In this document: one piece after another, positions 18,679 through 27,988 of the stretch
Position numbering within the stretch: the stretch's first letter is position 1
How the letters are laid out: each line of letters starts with the position of its first letter
Assembly: GCA_934096175.1 (NCBI GenBank)
Contig: CAKOLG010000001.1
Location: 123,124 to 187,123, forward strand
Origin: an uncultured Bacilli bacterium
GTDB taxonomy: Bacteria; Bacillota_I; Bacilli_A; RF39; UBA660
Reading direction: 5' to 3'
DNA length: 64,000 bases
Notes under the pieces: generated by a model
What the model was told of the DNA's origin: nothing
The model's input: only the letters and a program-made list of their open reading frames with translations
Databases searched by the model: none
Made by a program: the position numbers and the translations under genes

Positions 18679-20064
18679 ATGAATTTAGAGTCTGGTGTTC
18701 TTCAAGTACATATTGAAGATATTATACCTAATAGATTTCAACCAAGATTAAATTTTAATGAACAAGGAATAAAAGAATTAGCAGATTCTATAAAAGAACA
18801 TGGAATAATTCAACCTCTTGTTCTAAGAAAATTAGGCGATAAATATGAAATAATTGCTGGTGAAAGACGTTACAAAGCAGCACAATTAGCTGGACTTTCA
18901 ACTGTTCCAGCTGTTATCGCAAATATTGATGATAATAAATCGGCAGAAGTTGCACTAGTAGAAAACGTCCAAAGAAGAGATTTAACTGCAATAGAAGAAG
19001 CTAGATCATATCAAAGTTTACTAAATAAAGGATATTTAACTCAAGAACAATTAGCAAAAAGAATGGGTTTATCTCAACCAGCAATTGCTAATAAACTAAG
19101 ATTATTAAACCTTGACGAAGAAGTTCAACAAGCATTATTAGACGAAAAAATATCTGAAAGACACGCAAGAACACTGTTAACAATTGAAGATAAAAACCAA
19201 CAAAGAGAATGGTTACATCGTATAATTAATGAAAGGTTAACTGTTCGTCAGTTAGATTTAGAGTTAAAAAAAATGAAAGAAGAAACAAATCCAAATAATG
19301 AAACTGATGAGGAAGAAGTTCCTTTAGTAGAACCAGTACCTAGTATTGAAAATATAATTGCTAATGCTGAAGATATAAACTCACCAAAAAATAAAATGTC
19401 TCTAGAAGACTTAATGAAACCACAACAAGTAGTCAATGAAAACATCGAAACTCTTGATCCGCCAGAGCCACCAGAAAATAAGGTTGAAACTTTTACAAGT
19501 GCAACCAAGGTTCCAGAATTTAATATAGCAACCCCAAACTCTGCTAGCACATTAATATCTGAGGAAGATATCACCAATTTAAATAATGACACCGGAAAAT
19601 TCTTTAACTTTTCTGACCAATCAGCAGAACCTAATTTTAAAGAAAATTTACGCACTAATTTCCAAAATGATTTTATTGATATGACTCAAGCATCAGATAA
19701 TCAACCAACTGAAGTAGAAGAAACTCCATTAGAACCTACTGATGATATTACTAGCAACACACATACAGATTTTGTACCAAACTCAAATAACAAATTCTTT
19801 ACTTTAAATAATTCTGAAAATATTTCAAACAACCTTCCTCCTAAAAAAGATACATATATTGATCCAATGGATGCAGTAAATAACTTAACTCCAGAAAAGC
19901 CAAAACAAGAGGAAAAAGAAAATGTAACAGATTTAAAAAATGCAATTTTAAGTATTAGAAAATGTATTGAAAATTTGGGCGAAAAAGGATTTTTTATAGA
20001 TGTTGAAGAGATAGATTTCCAAGCAAATTATGAAATAAAAATAGATATTCATAAAGATAATTAA
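18679..20064 (+). CDS. parB: ParB-family chromosome partitioning protein (ParB or Noc)
   Basis: The first 205 residues are a typical ParB/Noc core: N-terminal CTPase domain (PNRFQPRLNF, GERRYKAAQLAG, ENVQRRDLTAIEEA) and helix-turn-helix domain (MGLSQPAIANKLRLL) for parS or related sites. The rest is unusual: about 210 acidic, Pro/Thr/Asn-rich, probably disordered residues, then a short conserved-looking C-terminal domain (SIRKCIENLGEKGFF). At 461 residues it is far longer than the usual 280-300. Exact parS sites are 15 kb away; no parA lies nearby. ParB is likelier than Noc because parS sites are seen, but position after rsmG fits Noc too. Confidence 0.88.
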   Translation: MNLESGVLQVHIEDIIPNRFQPRLNFNEQGIKELADSIKEHGIIQPLVLRKLGDKYEIIAGERRYKAAQLAGLSTVPAVIANIDDNKSAEVALVENVQRRDLTAIEEARSYQSLLNKGYLTQEQLAKRMGLSQPAIANKLRLLNLDEEVQQALLDEKISERHARTLLTIEDKNQQREWLHRIINERLTVRQLDLELKKMKEETNPNNETDEEEVPLVEPVPSIENIIANAEDINSPKNKMSLEDLMKPQQVVNENIETLDPPEPPENKVETFTSATKVPEFNIATPNSASTLISEEDITNLNNDTGKFFNFSDQSAEPNFKENLRTNFQNDFIDMTQASDNQPTEVEETPLEPTDDITSNTHTDFVPNSNNKFFTLNNSENISNNLPPKKDTYIDPMDAVNNLTPEKPKQEEKENVTDLKNAILSIRKCIENLGEKGFFIDVEEIDFQANYEIKIDIHKDN

Positions 20065-20087
20065 AAAATTGTAGGAGGCTTTAAAAA

Positions 20088-20768
20088 ATGAAAAAAATAA
20101 ATACTCTAAAAATTTTAATGGCTACAATAATAATTGCTTTAGCTATTATCATTATAGTTGGAGATTTCTTTTCAAAAAAAGAAACAGCTAATAAAGAAAA
20201 TGCTAAAACTGAAGAAGTAAAAAAAGAAATGTTTACAGCTACTTTAAAAGAAAATGATGAAATGGTAGTTCCAGTAAATGATAAAAAAATTTCTTTAAAA
20301 TATAGCGTTGAAAATTATAGTGAAGACGTTGCTCAATTCCGTACTCATCTATCTGTTAATGAAAGCCAATTTACAAAAGAGGGAAGTGCTTTAAACGGTT
20401 ATAAAGTTTTTGTTGTAAAAGGTACAGATGATAAAGAATATTTAACGCTTACAACTTCTTATAATACAGGTGGAACTGGTTTTGACGAATTATTAATATT
20501 TAATGATAATGGTGAGAAAATATACAGTTTTGATTACAGTGATTTTTCTTTTGATAATTGTGCTTTATTAGAATTTAATGGTAAGAGTTCTATACTTATA
20601 GAAGACAATAAAATAATTTACTACGAAGCAACAGATAGTAATGTTGAATACACAAATGAAAAATATTACGTAAATGTTTCCGAAAAAGAAGTAATAATTA
20701 ATAATAACACAGTAACATTAAAAGATAACGGAACAAAAAAAGGTGAGGCAGCACTAACTTGTTACTAA
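20088..20768 (+). CDS. Membrane-anchored extracellular protein of unknown function
   Basis: A 226-residue protein with one N-terminal membrane segment (ILMATIIIALAIIIIVG, residues 9-25), a charged linker and a mostly beta-strand extracellular domain. I recognise no family motif. It follows the ParB gene by 23 bases with a good AGGAGG site and ends in a shared terminator, so it is probably the last gene of that transcript. A link to cell wall or division would only be a guess from the convergent PBP gene. Confidence 0.7.
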   Translation: MKKINTLKILMATIIIALAIIIIVGDFFSKKETANKENAKTEEVKKEMFTATLKENDEMVVPVNDKKISLKYSVENYSEDVAQFRTHLSVNESQFTKEGSALNGYKVFVVKGTDDKEYLTLTTSYNTGGTGFDELLIFNDNGEKIYSFDYSDFSFDNCALLEFNGKSSILIEDNKIIYYEATDSNVEYTNEKYYVNVSEKEVIINNNTVTLKDNGTKKGEAALTCY

Positions 20769-20771
20769 TGA

Positions 20772-20798
20772 AAAAATAGACATCGTGTCTATTTTTTT
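20772..20798. terminator. Bidirectional terminator
   Basis: AAAAATAGACA-TCG-TGTCTATTTTTTT is symmetric and serves both the rightward gene before it and the leftward PBP gene after it. Confidence 0.85.
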
Positions 20799-20801
20799 AT
20801 A

Positions 20802-22751
20802 TTAATCTAAAGATGTTTTTTCTTTATATACAAATTCTGTATCTTGATTATTATGTTCGCTTCCGTTTACATAATAAAAAATAGTAGTTTTAGAAATGTC
20901 ATCAGTTTGCTCTCCTGTAATAGCATTTAAAGGGACTCCAACGACATTATTAGGTGTTTCATACCAATTAGCGTTTATATCAATTTGATTCATTGTTTCT
21001 GCCCAAATATTTTTAGATATAGTTCCATCTTTTACTTGCAAATCTCGGTTATCATCATATCCATTCCAAACCATCATTAATAAATCAGAATTATATCCTA
21101 CCATCCAACAATCTGTTCCAGAAGAACCAGTTTTAACTGCATATTTACTTTTTATTTTTGAAGCTATACTCATAACAGTAGGCGTATTATAATCAATAAA
21201 TGCACTATTATAAGTTGATGTCATCATTTCATTTAAAATATAAGTATATGATCCATTTAAGACCATATCTGAGTCATAATTCTTTTGATATAAAACATTA
21301 CCATTTAAATCCTCAACTCTATTAATAAAGGTAAGTTCTCTTTTAAAACCGCCAGATGCTAAAGTTGTATAAGCTCTCGCAAAATCTAACATACTTAGTT
21401 CACAAGTCCCTAAAGCCAACGATGGAATAGCTTCTAATTCAGTTTTAATACCCATTCTTTTAGCAGTATTAACTAAAATTTCTTCTCCTAAAAATAAATG
21501 TGTTTTAACTGCATATATATTATCAGAATAAGCCAAAGCAGCTGCCATAGTTATGTTTTGATTTCCATATTTATTATTATAATTAGCCGGTGAATAAGTC
21601 TTGTTAGAAGAAAAAATAAAAGTTGTAGGTTCACTTAAAAAAGTAGAAGAAGAAACCATTCCATTTTCTAAAGCAGCATAATAAAGAAGAGGTTTAATTG
21701 AGGAACCAACCTGTCTTTTTGAACTTATAGCTCTATTATATTGACTTTTAGCGTAATCAATCCCTCCAGAAAGAGCCATAACACCTCCAGTATTTGGGTT
21801 TATAATAATACTTGCAACTTGTAAATCACTATTATTCATATTATTTAAAATATTTTTTTCCATTATTTCTTGAGCTTCCATATTTAAAGAAGTATATATT
21901 TTAATACCACCTGACTCAATTAAAGAATCAGGAATCTCTGGTAAAGACTCTAACTCATCATAAACCGCATCTTGATAATACATTAACATTTTTAAATCAT
22001 TTTCATTTCTTTCACCATAAATTTCAATCTTATTATTAAATAAATTACTATATTCATTTTCCGTAATGTATTCATTATTTAACATAGACTTTGCAATAAT
22101 TTTAGCTCTATTTATTGATGCGTCGTAATTTGAAATTGGATTATAATAATTAGGACTTTTCGGTATACCAGCTAAAATAGTTGCTTCTTCTAAAGTTAAA
22201 TCCTTGGCGCTCTTATTAAAATAAAATTGACTAGCATTTTCAATCCCATAATTTCCCTGACCAAAATTAATTGTATTAAGATATCCTTCCAAAATTTCAT
22301 CTTTACTATAGTGTACTTCTAATCGTATAGTTAACAAAGCTTCTTCAAGTTTTCTTTCCCAAGTTTTCCCAAAATCCAAATACATATTTTTTATATATTG
22401 TTGACTAATTGTCGAAGCTCCTTGAACAATTTTTTTGCTTTTAAAATTTAAAAACAAAGCTTTAGCAATTCTTAAATAATCAAATCCATTGTGTTTGTAA
22501 AAATTTTTATCTTCCGTATTTATTATGGCGTTTATCAAATTTGGTGAAATATCGTTAATAGAAACCCATTCATTATTCCCACTACCTTGGTAAACTAATT
22601 CCTCATTATCGTCATATATATAAAATTGATTAGCGTTTTTTATATCAAGCACTGGGCTAAAATATGCATAAGCATATAATGCACAAATACCTAAAATTCC
22701 AATAATTAAAAAAAATACGCCAATTTTAAAAAGTCTTTTAAAAAATTTCAT
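20802..22751 (-). CDS. Class A penicillin-binding protein (transglycosylase/transpeptidase)
   Basis: A bifunctional peptidoglycan synthase. One N-terminal membrane segment (residues 9-32) is followed by the GT51 domain (NTEDKNFYKHNGFD with catalytic Glu, and QGASTISQQYIKN) and the transpeptidase domain with all three motifs: SxxK (VGSSIKPL), SxN (AYSDN) and KTG (VKTGSSGTD). It resembles PBP1A/2A and is of usual length at 649 residues. I start at ATG 22749-22751 (MKFFKRL). Confidence 0.95.
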   Translation of the reverse strand: MKFFKRLFKIGVFFLIIGILGICALYAYAYFSPVLDIKNANQFYIYDDNEELVYQGSGNNEWVSINDISPNLINAIINTEDKNFYKHNGFDYLRIAKALFLNFKSKKIVQGASTISQQYIKNMYLDFGKTWERKLEEALLTIRLEVHYSKDEILEGYLNTINFGQGNYGIENASQFYFNKSAKDLTLEEATILAGIPKSPNYYNPISNYDASINRAKIIAKSMLNNEYITENEYSNLFNNKIEIYGERNENDLKMLMYYQDAVYDELESLPEIPDSLIESGGIKIYTSLNMEAQEIMEKNILNNMNNSDLQVASIIINPNTGGVMALSGGIDYAKSQYNRAISSKRQVGSSIKPLLYYAALENGMVSSSTFLSEPTTFIFSSNKTYSPANYNNKYGNQNITMAAALAYSDNIYAVKTHLFLGEEILVNTAKRMGIKTELEAIPSLALGTCELSMLDFARAYTTLASGGFKRELTFINRVEDLNGNVLYQKNYDSDMVLNGSYTYILNEMMTSTYNSAFIDYNTPTVMSIASKIKSKYAVKTGSSGTDCWMVGYNSDLLMMVWNGYDDNRDLQVKDGTISKNIWAETMNQIDINANWYETPNNVVGVPLNAITGEQTDDISKTTIFYYVNGSEHNNQDTEFVYKEKTSLD

Positions 22752-22816
22752 AAATAACACCCAATATTATTATGAAATATAAATAAAAAATTATGAGTGC
22801 AAATAATACAATATTA

Positions 22817-22825
22817 TGTTATAAT
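22817..22825 (+). promoter_or_regulatory. Extended -10 promoter of the ywiB-argS unit
   Basis: TGTTATAAT, an extended -10 element, 25 bases before the start at 22850. Divergent from the PBP gene. Confidence 0.6.
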
Positions 22826-22849
22826 CACAACGAAAAAGGGCAATACAAT

Positions 22850-23206
22850 ATGAAAAGAATAATGAAGTTAAAATTATTAAAAAATAATATTTCAGAAAAA
22901 GAATATGAAAAAATAACTTGTGTAGATAAAGATAACTCTCTAATATTTTCGCTAGAAGATGTCATTACAAAACTTAATTCTGAAACATTTATTAGAGAAT
23001 CTAAAGAATTTAAATTTGAATTAGATATTCAAAACAAAAAAGCCCTTTATATATTAAAAGAAAATAATTTGATTTTTAATATAGAAGTTATAGATGTAAG
23101 CTATCAAAGAAATAAAGATAAAATTAACTTCACATATTTAATTAATACAGATGACGATCCATTTACGTTAGAAATATATTTAGAAAAAGGTGAAAATAAT
23201 GAGTAG
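22850..23206 (+). CDS. ywiB: DUF1934 (YwiB-like) beta-barrel protein
   Basis: A 118-residue protein of the small calycin-like DUF1934 family, whose genes typically sit just before argS in Bacilli. The family assignment rests mainly on that position and on the run of short beta-strands (FKFELDIQNKKALYIL, INFTYLINTDDDPFTLEIYL); similarity in sequence is modest. I start at ATG 22850 behind an AAGGG site. It overlaps argS by eight bases. Function unknown in all species. Confidence 0.7.
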   Translation: MKRIMKLKLLKNNISEKEYEKITCVDKDNSLIFSLEDVITKLNSETFIRESKEFKFELDIQNKKALYILKENNLIFNIEVIDVSYQRNKDKINFTYLINTDDDPFTLEIYLEKGENNE

Positions 23207-24947
23207 TTTTATAGAAAAAGAAGAAATGTACTTAAAAAATATTATTAAAAATTTAGGTTATGAAATAGATGAAGTAACTTTAAATATTTCATCGCGCCCA
23301 GAATTTGGTGACTACCAATTCAATGGAGCAATGCAATTGGCTAAAAAATATTCTGCATCACCTCGTGAAATTGCAGATAAAATAGTTCAAAAAATAATAG
23401 CTGATAATAAATACAAAGATATAAACATCGCTGGACCTGGTTTTATAAACATAACATTTAAAGATGAAGAACTGATTAATCATTTAAACGAACTAAATGA
23501 AAACATAAATCTAAATTATTATAACGATAATCCTAAAACAATCTTTTTAGACTATGGTGGTGCAAACGTTGCTAAAGCTCTTCACGTTGGCCATTTAAGA
23601 AGTGCTAACCTTGGAGAAGCTTTAAAAAGACTAGCAAGAGCCTTGGGAAATAAAACAATTTGTGATGCGCACTTAGGCGACTGGGGCCGACCAATTGGTT
23701 TAGTAATGCTTGAAATAAAAAAAAGAAATCCTGAATTACCATATTTTAATGATAACTTTACTGGCGAATATCCTAAAGTATCTCCTGTAACTAATGATGA
23801 CTTAATGATTCTGTATCCTTTTGCTAGTACTAAAGCAAAAGAAGACGAATCTTACATGGATGAAGCTCGAGAAATGACAGTTAAATTCCAAAATGGAAAT
23901 AGAGGGTTAACTGCTTTGTGGAACCATATCATGAATGTCTCTAAAGCAGACATAAAAAGAATATATGACCGTCTAAATACAACTTTTGATATTTGGGAAG
24001 GCGAAAGCGATGGTAATAAATATGTACCAGAAATGACAGAGTATTTGAAAAGTAAAAATCTAATCAAAGAAAGCCAGGGAGCTCAAATTATCGAAGTAAA
24101 AGAAGAAAACGATGATCATGAAATTCCTCCTTTACTATTATTTAAATCTAATGGCTCAGCTTCATATCAAACAACTGATTTAGCTTGCATTTGGGAAAGA
24201 ATGAAACTTTTCCATCCTGATGAAATTTGGTACCTTACAGACGCTCGTCAACAATTACATTTTGAACAAGTTTTTCGTGCTGCTAGAAAAAGTGGAATTG
24301 TTCAAAATACAAAATTAGAATTTATTCCTTTTGGTACAATGAATGGTGCTGATGGTAAGCCATTTAAAACCCGTGATGGAGGAGTAATGTCATTAGAATC
24401 ATTACTTGATTTGGCTTATACAGAATGTGAAAAAAAAGTATTACCAAACATTGTTGGTGAAGAAAGAAAACAAATAGCTGAAAAAGTAGCTATTGCAGCA
24501 GTAAAATATGCTGATTTCTTACCATTTAGATTGACCGATTATAATTTTGATCCAATCAAATTTAGTGATTTACAAGGCAAAACCGGCCCTTATTTACTAT
24601 ATTCAACCATTAGAATGAAATCTTTACTACAAAAAGCCCAAGAAGCAGGAATAAAATATAATAAAATGACTAAAATAAAAGACGAATCAGACAGAAATAT
24701 TTTAGTAGGAGTTTTAAATTTAAGAAGTGTTTTAGTTAAAGCATTTAATTTGAAAACATTAAATGATATAGCTGAATATTTATTTAAAATAACTAATTTA
24801 TATAATAACTTCTACAGTCAAAATAGAATCCTTACTGAAGAAGATAAAGAATTACAATCTTCATGGTTATTATTAACAAAAGTTATTTATGATAACAATT
24901 TAAAATTATTGAATATACTAGGAATAGATGTACCAGAAAAAATGTAA
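23199..24947 (+). CDS. argS: Arginyl-tRNA synthetase
   Basis: A class I synthetase, 582 residues. The N-terminal Add1 domain precedes the HIGH-type motif (ANVAKALHVGHLRSA). The MNGADGKPFKTRDGG loop takes the KMSK position, and the DALR anticodon-binding domain (KTGPYLLYSTIRMKS onward) ends the protein. The ATG 23199 is chosen over the upstream GTG because it is spaced well from the AAAGGTG site. It overlaps the DUF1934 gene by eight bases. Confidence 0.96.
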   Translation: MSSFIEKEEMYLKNIIKNLGYEIDEVTLNISSRPEFGDYQFNGAMQLAKKYSASPREIADKIVQKIIADNKYKDINIAGPGFINITFKDEELINHLNELNENINLNYYNDNPKTIFLDYGGANVAKALHVGHLRSANLGEALKRLARALGNKTICDAHLGDWGRPIGLVMLEIKKRNPELPYFNDNFTGEYPKVSPVTNDDLMILYPFASTKAKEDESYMDEAREMTVKFQNGNRGLTALWNHIMNVSKADIKRIYDRLNTTFDIWEGESDGNKYVPEMTEYLKSKNLIKESQGAQIIEVKEENDDHEIPPLLLFKSNGSASYQTTDLACIWERMKLFHPDEIWYLTDARQQLHFEQVFRAARKSGIVQNTKLEFIPFGTMNGADGKPFKTRDGGVMSLESLLDLAYTECEKKVLPNIVGEERKQIAEKVAIAAVKYADFLPFRLTDYNFDPIKFSDLQGKTGPYLLYSTIRMKSLLQKAQEAGIKYNKMTKIKDESDRNILVGVLNLRSVLVKAFNLKTLNDIAEYLFKITNLYNNFYSQNRILTEEDKELQSSWLLLTKVIYDNNLKLLNILGIDVPEKM

Positions 24948-24973
24948 AATATAAGAAATATATATTTTAAGTA

Positions 24974-25001
24974 TTGTCATATGAGAAAAAATATGTATAA
25001 T
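24974..25001 (+). promoter_or_regulatory. Promoter of rpoE
   Basis: TTGTCA (24974-24979), 16-nt spacer, TATAAT (24996-25001), 33 bases before the rpoE ATG. Confidence 0.75.
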
Positions 25002-25033
25002 GGTGTCTAGTGATTTATTTGGAGGTTATTTTA

Positions 25034-25468
25034 ATGAAAATAAAAGATTTAACTAAAGCAGAATTAGAAGCTATGTCTTATGATGATATTGCACTAATGA
25101 TATTAACCGAATCAGGTCGTCAAATGAAAATAAACGAATTATTTAAAGAAGTATGTGACTTATTAGGATTAAGTGAAAATGAATTTGTTGATAAACTACC
25201 TGCATTCTTTGATGTACTATCAACAGATCATAGATTTATAATGCTTGAAAATGGTTTATGGGACTTAAAAACAAAACACTCAACAAAAGTAATAATTGAT
25301 AATGACGAAGATGAAGATTATGAAGAAGTAGAAGATATCTCAGACGAAGATTCAGAAGAAGAAAAAGATATATATAATGAAGATGAATCTGATGATATTG
25401 AAGATGACGATGATCTTAAAGATCTTGTAATTATAGATGAAGATGAAGAAGCAAATGGATTATCTTAA
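25034..25468 (+). CDS. rpoE: RNA polymerase delta subunit
   Basis: Delta binds RNA polymerase in Bacillota and speeds its recycling. The N-terminal HARE-HTH domain (residues 1-85, MSYDDIALMILTESG, GLWDLK) is followed by an acidic disordered tail of alternating Glu/Asp runs, the hallmark of the family. The ATG 25034 has a GGAGGT site. The order argS-rpoE matches other Bacilli. Confidence 0.95.
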   Translation: MKIKDLTKAELEAMSYDDIALMILTESGRQMKINELFKEVCDLLGLSENEFVDKLPAFFDVLSTDHRFIMLENGLWDLKTKHSTKVIIDNDEDEDYEEVEDISDEDSEEEKDIYNEDESDDIEDDDDLKDLVIIDEDEEANGLS

Positions 25469-25500
25469 CCATTTGTTTTTTAAATAATTAATCTTTATGA

Positions 25501-25506
25501 TATAAT
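25501..25506 (+). promoter_or_regulatory. -10 element of the prfA promoter
   Basis: TATAAT preceded by TG one base upstream (extended -10), 24 bases before prfA. Confidence 0.55.
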
Positions 25507-25529
25507 ACAAAGCGAAGGACGTGAAAAAC

Positions 25530-26585
25530 ATGTTTGAAAGACTTAATACAATAAAAGAAAAATATCTTGAATTAACTGATAAACTAACCAGTACAGAAGT
25601 TCTTAATGATTATAATTTATTAAAAAAACTTTCTAAAGAACAAAAAGACTTAGAAGAAACGTACAATAAATATTTAGAATATGAAAAAGTAGCAAAAAAC
25701 TTAGAAGAAGCCAAAGAGCTTGTAAATGATCCAGAAATGGGTGAAATGGCTCGTTTAGAAATGGAAGAACTAAGTACTAAAAAAGAACAATTACTTGGCG
25801 AACTTGAAATTTTATTAATTCCAAAAGATGAAAATGACGACAAAGATATAATTATTGAAATTAGAGGTGCCGCAGGTGGTGACGAAGCTAATATTTTTGC
25901 TGGTGACCTATTTAGAATGTACTCTCGTTATGCTGATAAAAATGGTTGGAAAATCGAAGTTATTAACTCAGAAGCTGGATCTTCTGGAGGATATTCACAA
26001 ATAGAAGCTAAAATAAAAGGCGAAAACGTTTACTCAAAACTTAAATACGAATCAGGTTCACATAGAGTTCAAAGAGTGCCTGTAACTGAAGCAAATGGTC
26101 GTATCCAAACCTCAACTGCTACAGTTCTAATAATGCCAGAAGTAGAAGATGTTGATATCGAAATAAACCCAAATGACTTAAGAATTGATACTTTTTGTGC
26201 TAGTGGACATGGTGGTCAAGGAGTTAATACTACACCATCAGCTGTTAGAATAACGCACTTACCTACAAATACCGTAGTAACTTGTCAAAATGAGCGAAGT
26301 CAAATTCAAAATAAAGCCCAAGCAATGGAAGTTTTAAAAGCTCGACTTTATGCTGCCGCTCAAGCCGCTCAAGATAGTGAAATTGGCAGTGAAAGAAGAA
26401 GTAAAATAGGTACAGGCGATCGTTCTGAAAAAATCAGAACATATAATTATCCTCAAAATCGTGTAACAGACCATCGAATTGGTTACACCACTAACTCATT
26501 AGATAGAGTAATGGATGGAGCTCTTGAAGACATAATAGAAGCATTAATTCATGAAGATTTATCAAGAAAATTAAAGGGAGAATAA
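25530..26585 (+). CDS. prfA: Peptide chain release factor 1
   Basis: Reads UAA and UAG and releases the peptide. The catalytic GGQ is in SGHGGQGVNTT. The PAT-type codon-reading region is present, and the C-terminal RTYNYPQNRVTDHR is standard. At 351 residues it has normal length with start ATG 25530, nine bases from an AAGGAC site. It is followed by prmC, which methylates the GGQ glutamine. Confidence 0.97.
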   Translation: MFERLNTIKEKYLELTDKLTSTEVLNDYNLLKKLSKEQKDLEETYNKYLEYEKVAKNLEEAKELVNDPEMGEMARLEMEELSTKKEQLLGELEILLIPKDENDDKDIIIEIRGAAGGDEANIFAGDLFRMYSRYADKNGWKIEVINSEAGSSGGYSQIEAKIKGENVYSKLKYESGSHRVQRVPVTEANGRIQTSTATVLIMPEVEDVDIEINPNDLRIDTFCASGHGGQGVNTTPSAVRITHLPTNTVVTCQNERSQIQNKAQAMEVLKARLYAAAQAAQDSEIGSERRSKIGTGDRSEKIRTYNYPQNRVTDHRIGYTTNSLDRVMDGALEDIIEALIHEDLSRKLKGE

Positions 26586-26615
26586 ATCTTCTTTTTTTTA
26601 GAAAGTAGTAATTTT

Positions 26616-27335
26616 ATGAACGAAATAGATTATTTAAAAAAATATCTTCACCCTGAAGATAATTTAAATGAAGCAATAAAAAGACTCGAAAGAGGCGAAC
26701 CTGTTCAATACATTGTTGGTGATGTTAACTTTTATGGTAACCTTATAAAAGTGAATAAAAATGTTTTAATACCAAGACGTGAAACAGAAGAATTAGTTGA
26801 AAAATTTATAACTAGAATTAAACCATTCTCCCAACAAAATTTAAAAATACTAGACATAGGAACTGGCAGTGGTTGTATTCCAATAACTTTAAAAAAACAT
26901 TTCCCTAATTTTGAAATAGATGCAATTGATATTTCGGAACCTGCTTTAGCGGTAGCTAAAGAAAATGCCTTATTAAATAATGTAAAAATAAATTTTTATC
27001 AAAGCGATTTATTTGCAAATGTTAAAACAAAATACAACTGCATAATTAGCAATCCCCCATACATTAAAGAAAACGAAGAAATTATGGAAATTGTAAAAAA
27101 TAACGAACCACACCTAGCTTTGTATGCCAAAGAAAATGGTTTATATTTTTACAAAAAAATATTAGAAAAAGCCAAAAATTATTTGACAGAAAAATTTTTC
27201 ATAGCCTTTGAAATTGGTGAAACTCAAGGTCAAGAAATAATAGCATTAGCCAAAAATTATTTCCCAACTGCTCAAATAGTTTTAGAAAAAGACTTACAAC
27301 ACTTTGATAGATTTATTTTTATTTATACTGAATAA
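26616..27335 (+). CDS. prmC: Release factor glutamine methyltransferase PrmC
   Basis: Methylates the glutamine of the GGQ motif in release factors using SAM. Landmarks are the GEPVQYIVG hinge region, VLIPRRETEELV, the SAM site LDIGTGSGCIPITL and the catalytic NPPY (ISNPPYIKE). At 239 residues it is about 40 shorter than usual because the N-terminal helical domain is reduced. It lies 30 bases after prfA in the same transcript. Confidence 0.95.
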   Translation: MNEIDYLKKYLHPEDNLNEAIKRLERGEPVQYIVGDVNFYGNLIKVNKNVLIPRRETEELVEKFITRIKPFSQQNLKILDIGTGSGCIPITLKKHFPNFEIDAIDISEPALAVAKENALLNNVKINFYQSDLFANVKTKYNCIISNPPYIKENEEIMEIVKNNEPHLALYAKENGLYFYKKILEKAKNYLTEKFFIAFEIGETQGQEIIALAKNYFPTAQIVLEKDLQHFDRFIFIYTE

Positions 27336-27376
27336 AATAAAAAAAATATTACCATTATTAATTTAGGTGATATTTT

Positions 27377-27886
27377 ATGAAAAAGATAATCTTTATTTTA
27401 CTAATTTTATTCATATTTAGTTCATATTTATTTGCAAATGAAAATATAATAATTCCTGAAGACTCTATACGTTTTAGAATTATTGCTAATAGTAATGACG
27501 AATATGATCAAAACTTAAAAAAGGTAATAAAAAAAGATTTAGAAGAAAATTTATTTACTTTAATCGAAAATTCTAAATCCAAAGAAGAAACAGCAAAAAT
27601 AATTGCTCAAAACCAAGATATAATTAAAAGTACTTTAGATAAATACAATGTTAAATATACTGTTAATTATGGTTTAAATCATTTTCCACAAAAAGAATAC
27701 AAAGGTGTAACATACGAAGAAGGAAATTATGACTCATTAGTTATTACATTAGGCGAAGCCAAGGGAAATAACTGGTGGTGTGTTATGTATCCACCATTGT
27801 GTTTGTTAGAAGCAAATGATGAAGAATACGAAGAAGTAGAATATAAATCTTATATTCAAGAGATATTAAAAAAATTTACTAAATAA
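27377..27886 (+). CDS. spoIIR: Stage II sporulation protein R
   Basis: A secreted forespore signal that triggers processing of pro-SigE in the mother cell. A signal peptide (FILLILFIFSSYLFA) precedes the family motifs IRFRIIANSNDEYDQ and NNWWCVMYPPLC. At 169 residues it is near the usual size. It follows prmC as in B. subtilis. Its presence implies the sporulation pathway or a recent remnant of it. Confidence 0.93.
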   Translation: MKKIIFILLILFIFSSYLFANENIIIPEDSIRFRIIANSNDEYDQNLKKVIKKDLEENLFTLIENSKSKEETAKIIAQNQDIIKSTLDKYNVKYTVNYGLNHFPQKEYKGVTYEEGNYDSLVITLGEAKGNNWWCVMYPPLCLLEANDEEYEEVEYKSYIQEILKKFTK

Positions 27887-27907
27887 CAAATAAGGCACTT
27901 AATATAT

Positions 27908-27936
27908 TTGACAAAATAAGTTTATAATTATATATT
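27908..27936 (+). promoter_or_regulatory. SigA promoter of murA
   Basis: TTGACA (27908-27913), 17-nt spacer, TATATT (27931-27936), about 50 bases before the murA ATG. Confidence 0.7.
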
Positions 27937-27988
27937 AATTGGAGAGCAAAAATTCAATTTATTCATAATATGTAGTGAGAGTGATAAA

